This document shows, piece after piece, positions 62,819 to 64,000 of a stretch of DNA of 64,000 nucleotides. Both the position numbers and the translations under genes were made by a program. The notes under the pieces are model-generated. The model made no database searches, was not told the origin of the DNA, and worked only from the letters and a program-made list of their open reading frames with translations. Origin of the DNA: Curvibacter lanceolatus ATCC 14669 (lineage in GTDB: Bacteria > Pseudomonadota > Gammaproteobacteria > Burkholderiales > Burkholderiaceae_C); contig NZ_KB906268.1 of the NCBI RefSeq assembly GCF_000381265.1, forward strand, positions 1-64,000. The letters run 5' to 3'. The first letter of the stretch is position 1, and every line of letters starts with the position of its first letter.

Positions 62819-63196
62819 TCAGGCCTGATTCACCGTGTGAAGGTCAATGCCTTCAGGCGGATGGGTTCGCAAGCTCTGGGCAACCTGGGGGCTGCTCAGG
62901 GCCGCATGGTGCAGCGCCAGCGAAGCGTGCTTGATGAGCTGCTCGTGCTCGGCCTTGGTGCCCTCGGGGAGGGTGCCCAGTGCCGCCAGAGCGCGGATCA
63001 GCAGTTCGCCGGCCTCGGCGACCTTATCGGTGCAGCTCTTGAGACCGTGCATCTCTGCGTAGCGCAGGATCCACTCCCGCTTTTTGGGAGCGGACTCGGT
63101 GTAGAAGCCGCGCCCGTAGTGCAGGCCAACCCACTCCGCGACATCATCAAGGTCAATGGAGTATTGGGCTGCGAGGGCCTTGGTTTGGGAAGTCAT
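62819..63196 (-). CDS. Hypothetical protein
   Basis: This 125-aa helical protein has a clear AGGAGAG ribosome site and a terminator directly downstream. No family is recognised. It seems to share an orientation and style with the 231-aa gene to its right. Confidence 0.7.
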   Translation of the reverse strand: MTSQTKALAAQYSIDLDDVAEWVGLHYGRGFYTESAPKKREWILRYAEMHGLKSCTDKVAEAGELLIRALAALGTLPEGTKAEHEQLIKHASLALHHAALSSPQVAQSLRTHPPEGIDLHTVNQA

Positions 63197-63275
63197 TTTT
63201 TCTCTCCTGAAAATGTAGATGGGCCCTCCCCGATGGTGGTTCCCATCGGGTGGATGATGATGTTGTGGATGGCGA

Positions 63276-63971
63276 TCAGGTCAGGTGATCGTGGGCCTCG
63301 GTGACCAGAGCATCAATGTCGTCGCCGACGATGCAATAGCCATCCGAATCCTGCTGATCTTTGACCATGAATGCGCCAGCATGTCCAGGCCTGACGGCCG
63401 GGTCACGTGGCCCCACCAGGTAGCCAGCTTGCGCCAGCTGAATCTGCTTTTTCTGCAGGGCATCAGATGGTGTTGCCAGCCAGACAGCCTGGTGACTTGG
63501 CAAGACGAAGGGGGAGTACGCCTGCCGGCGTTCGTCCTCGCTCGCATAGGTGCGCACGACGGGGACAAACGTGTCCTCGGCCTTGGCGGGGTCGCCGTAG
63601 CGCCACCACACGATGTAGGAAAGCCCGTTGAGCGTTCCCCACTCGCCAGGTTTCCAGCCAGAGGAGGCATCGAACTCGACCAGGTTGTCCAGACGGGAGC
63701 CGATCGACACCCCAGTGAGTTCGTCCAAGGTGAAGTAGCCCATGATGTCGAGCGACTCTTCCAGCTTCGGCTCAAACGGGCCGTCCAGAACGGCACAGGC
63801 CTCCTCAGTGCTCGGTGCATGGGATGCCCAGATGAAGTAGGTCGATGCACCGAAGCGGTGCTGGTGAGTGACGGCGTAGGGCTTCAAGCCATCGAGGGCT
63901 TCGGCTTTCTGCAGCAAGGCCAGGGCCTCGATGCGCAGTTTCAAAGCCTGGAGGGCGTTGGAGTGGTTCAT
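63276..63971 (-). CDS. Hypothetical protein
   Basis: This 231-aa soluble protein has an AAAGGAATTCACC ribosome region before the ATG. Segments such as YFIWASHAPSTEEACAVLDGPFEP and LDNLVEFDASSGWKPGEWGTLNGLSYIVWW look like a folded domain of unknown type. No family is recognised. It is 80 bp upstream of the 125-aa gene and may be transcribed with it. Confidence 0.65.
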   Translation of the reverse strand: MNHSNALQALKLRIEALALLQKAEALDGLKPYAVTHQHRFGASTYFIWASHAPSTEEACAVLDGPFEPKLEESLDIMGYFTLDELTGVSIGSRLDNLVEFDASSGWKPGEWGTLNGLSYIVWWRYGDPAKAEDTFVPVVRTYASEDERRQAYSPFVLPSHQAVWLATPSDALQKKQIQLAQAGYLVGPRDPAVRPGHAGAFMVKDQQDSDGYCIVGDDIDALVTEAHDHLT

Positions 63972-64000
63972 GGTGAATTCCTTTGGGTAAAAGGATGGCA

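Overview
The window looks like part of a large conjugative plasmid, or a closely related integrative element, from a betaproteobacterium, most likely Burkholderiales (Comamonadaceae or Burkholderiaceae type). This rests on a Tn5053/Tn402-type metal-resistance transposon, an H-NS-type protein with a KYRNP...W motif, the moderately high GC coding style, and a class Ia parAB partition locus beside a KfrA-like gene. No rRNA, tRNA, CRISPR array, relaxase gene or recognisable oriT was seen.

Layout. (1) 1-6484: the right end of a Tn402/Tn5053-family transposon carrying a PbrT/FTR1-type permease gene (cut by the window edge) and tniR, tniQ, tniB, tniA. It ends in a 25-bp terminal inverted repeat and interrupts a small plasmid gene. 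(2) 6837-9845: a rightward operon with a GspE/PilB-type ATPase, a DsbA-like protein and a DsbC/G-like protein that lacks the active-site cysteines. (3) 10450-15759: leftward genes for DsbC, a small exported protein, a 959-aa exported fibronectin-type protein and a Sel1-repeat protein. (4) 16260-47121: a nearly continuous leftward F-type (MPF-F) conjugation region. In order of transcription it holds a hypothetical gene, traD, a DUF4400-like gene, an EAL-domain gene, a lytic transglycosylase, a 1251-aa exported Ig/PKD-type protein, a lipoprotein, traL, traE, traK, traB, traV, traA, traC, trbI, an S26 signal peptidase, a trbC-traW-like gene, traU, traN, a small membrane protein, a Sel1-like gene, traF, traH and traG. 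(5) 47285-54744: the replicon core, with an H-NS-like gene, parA, parB, an array of 13 parS-like palindromes inside an open frame, a winged-helix candidate replication gene, a DnaA box and repeat-rich region, and a kfrA-like gene. (6) 54784-64000: accessory genes, including an HTH protein, a 572-aa membrane protein, several small cytosolic proteins and a HAD gene with an in-frame TGA.

How the parts fit. The traA-L-E-K-B-V-C-W-U-F-H-G-N set would build an F-type pilus and secretion channel. TraD couples DNA to the channel, the Dsb proteins fold its cysteine-rich periplasmic parts, and the two giant exported proteins probably act at the cell surface. Five related 38-bp elements sit upstream of five leftward transcription units (traD side, lipoprotein-traL, trbI, traF side, Sel1), which suggests one shared regulator. 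A second AT-rich motif with TTGCAATT repeats lies upstream of the ATPase operon, dsbC and the H-NS-like gene.

The most unusual structure is the array downstream of parB at 50623-51430. It has thirteen 16-bp palindromes of the form GTTTAC-N4-GTAAAC, most of them 46 or 47 bp apart. All are placed so that the one reading frame in which they would create a TAA stop is avoided. Two tra genes (traH, traD) each appear to lack one G in a G run, and kfrA also changes frame at a G run. These may be sequence errors or real lesions, and the raw data should be checked before any biological reading.
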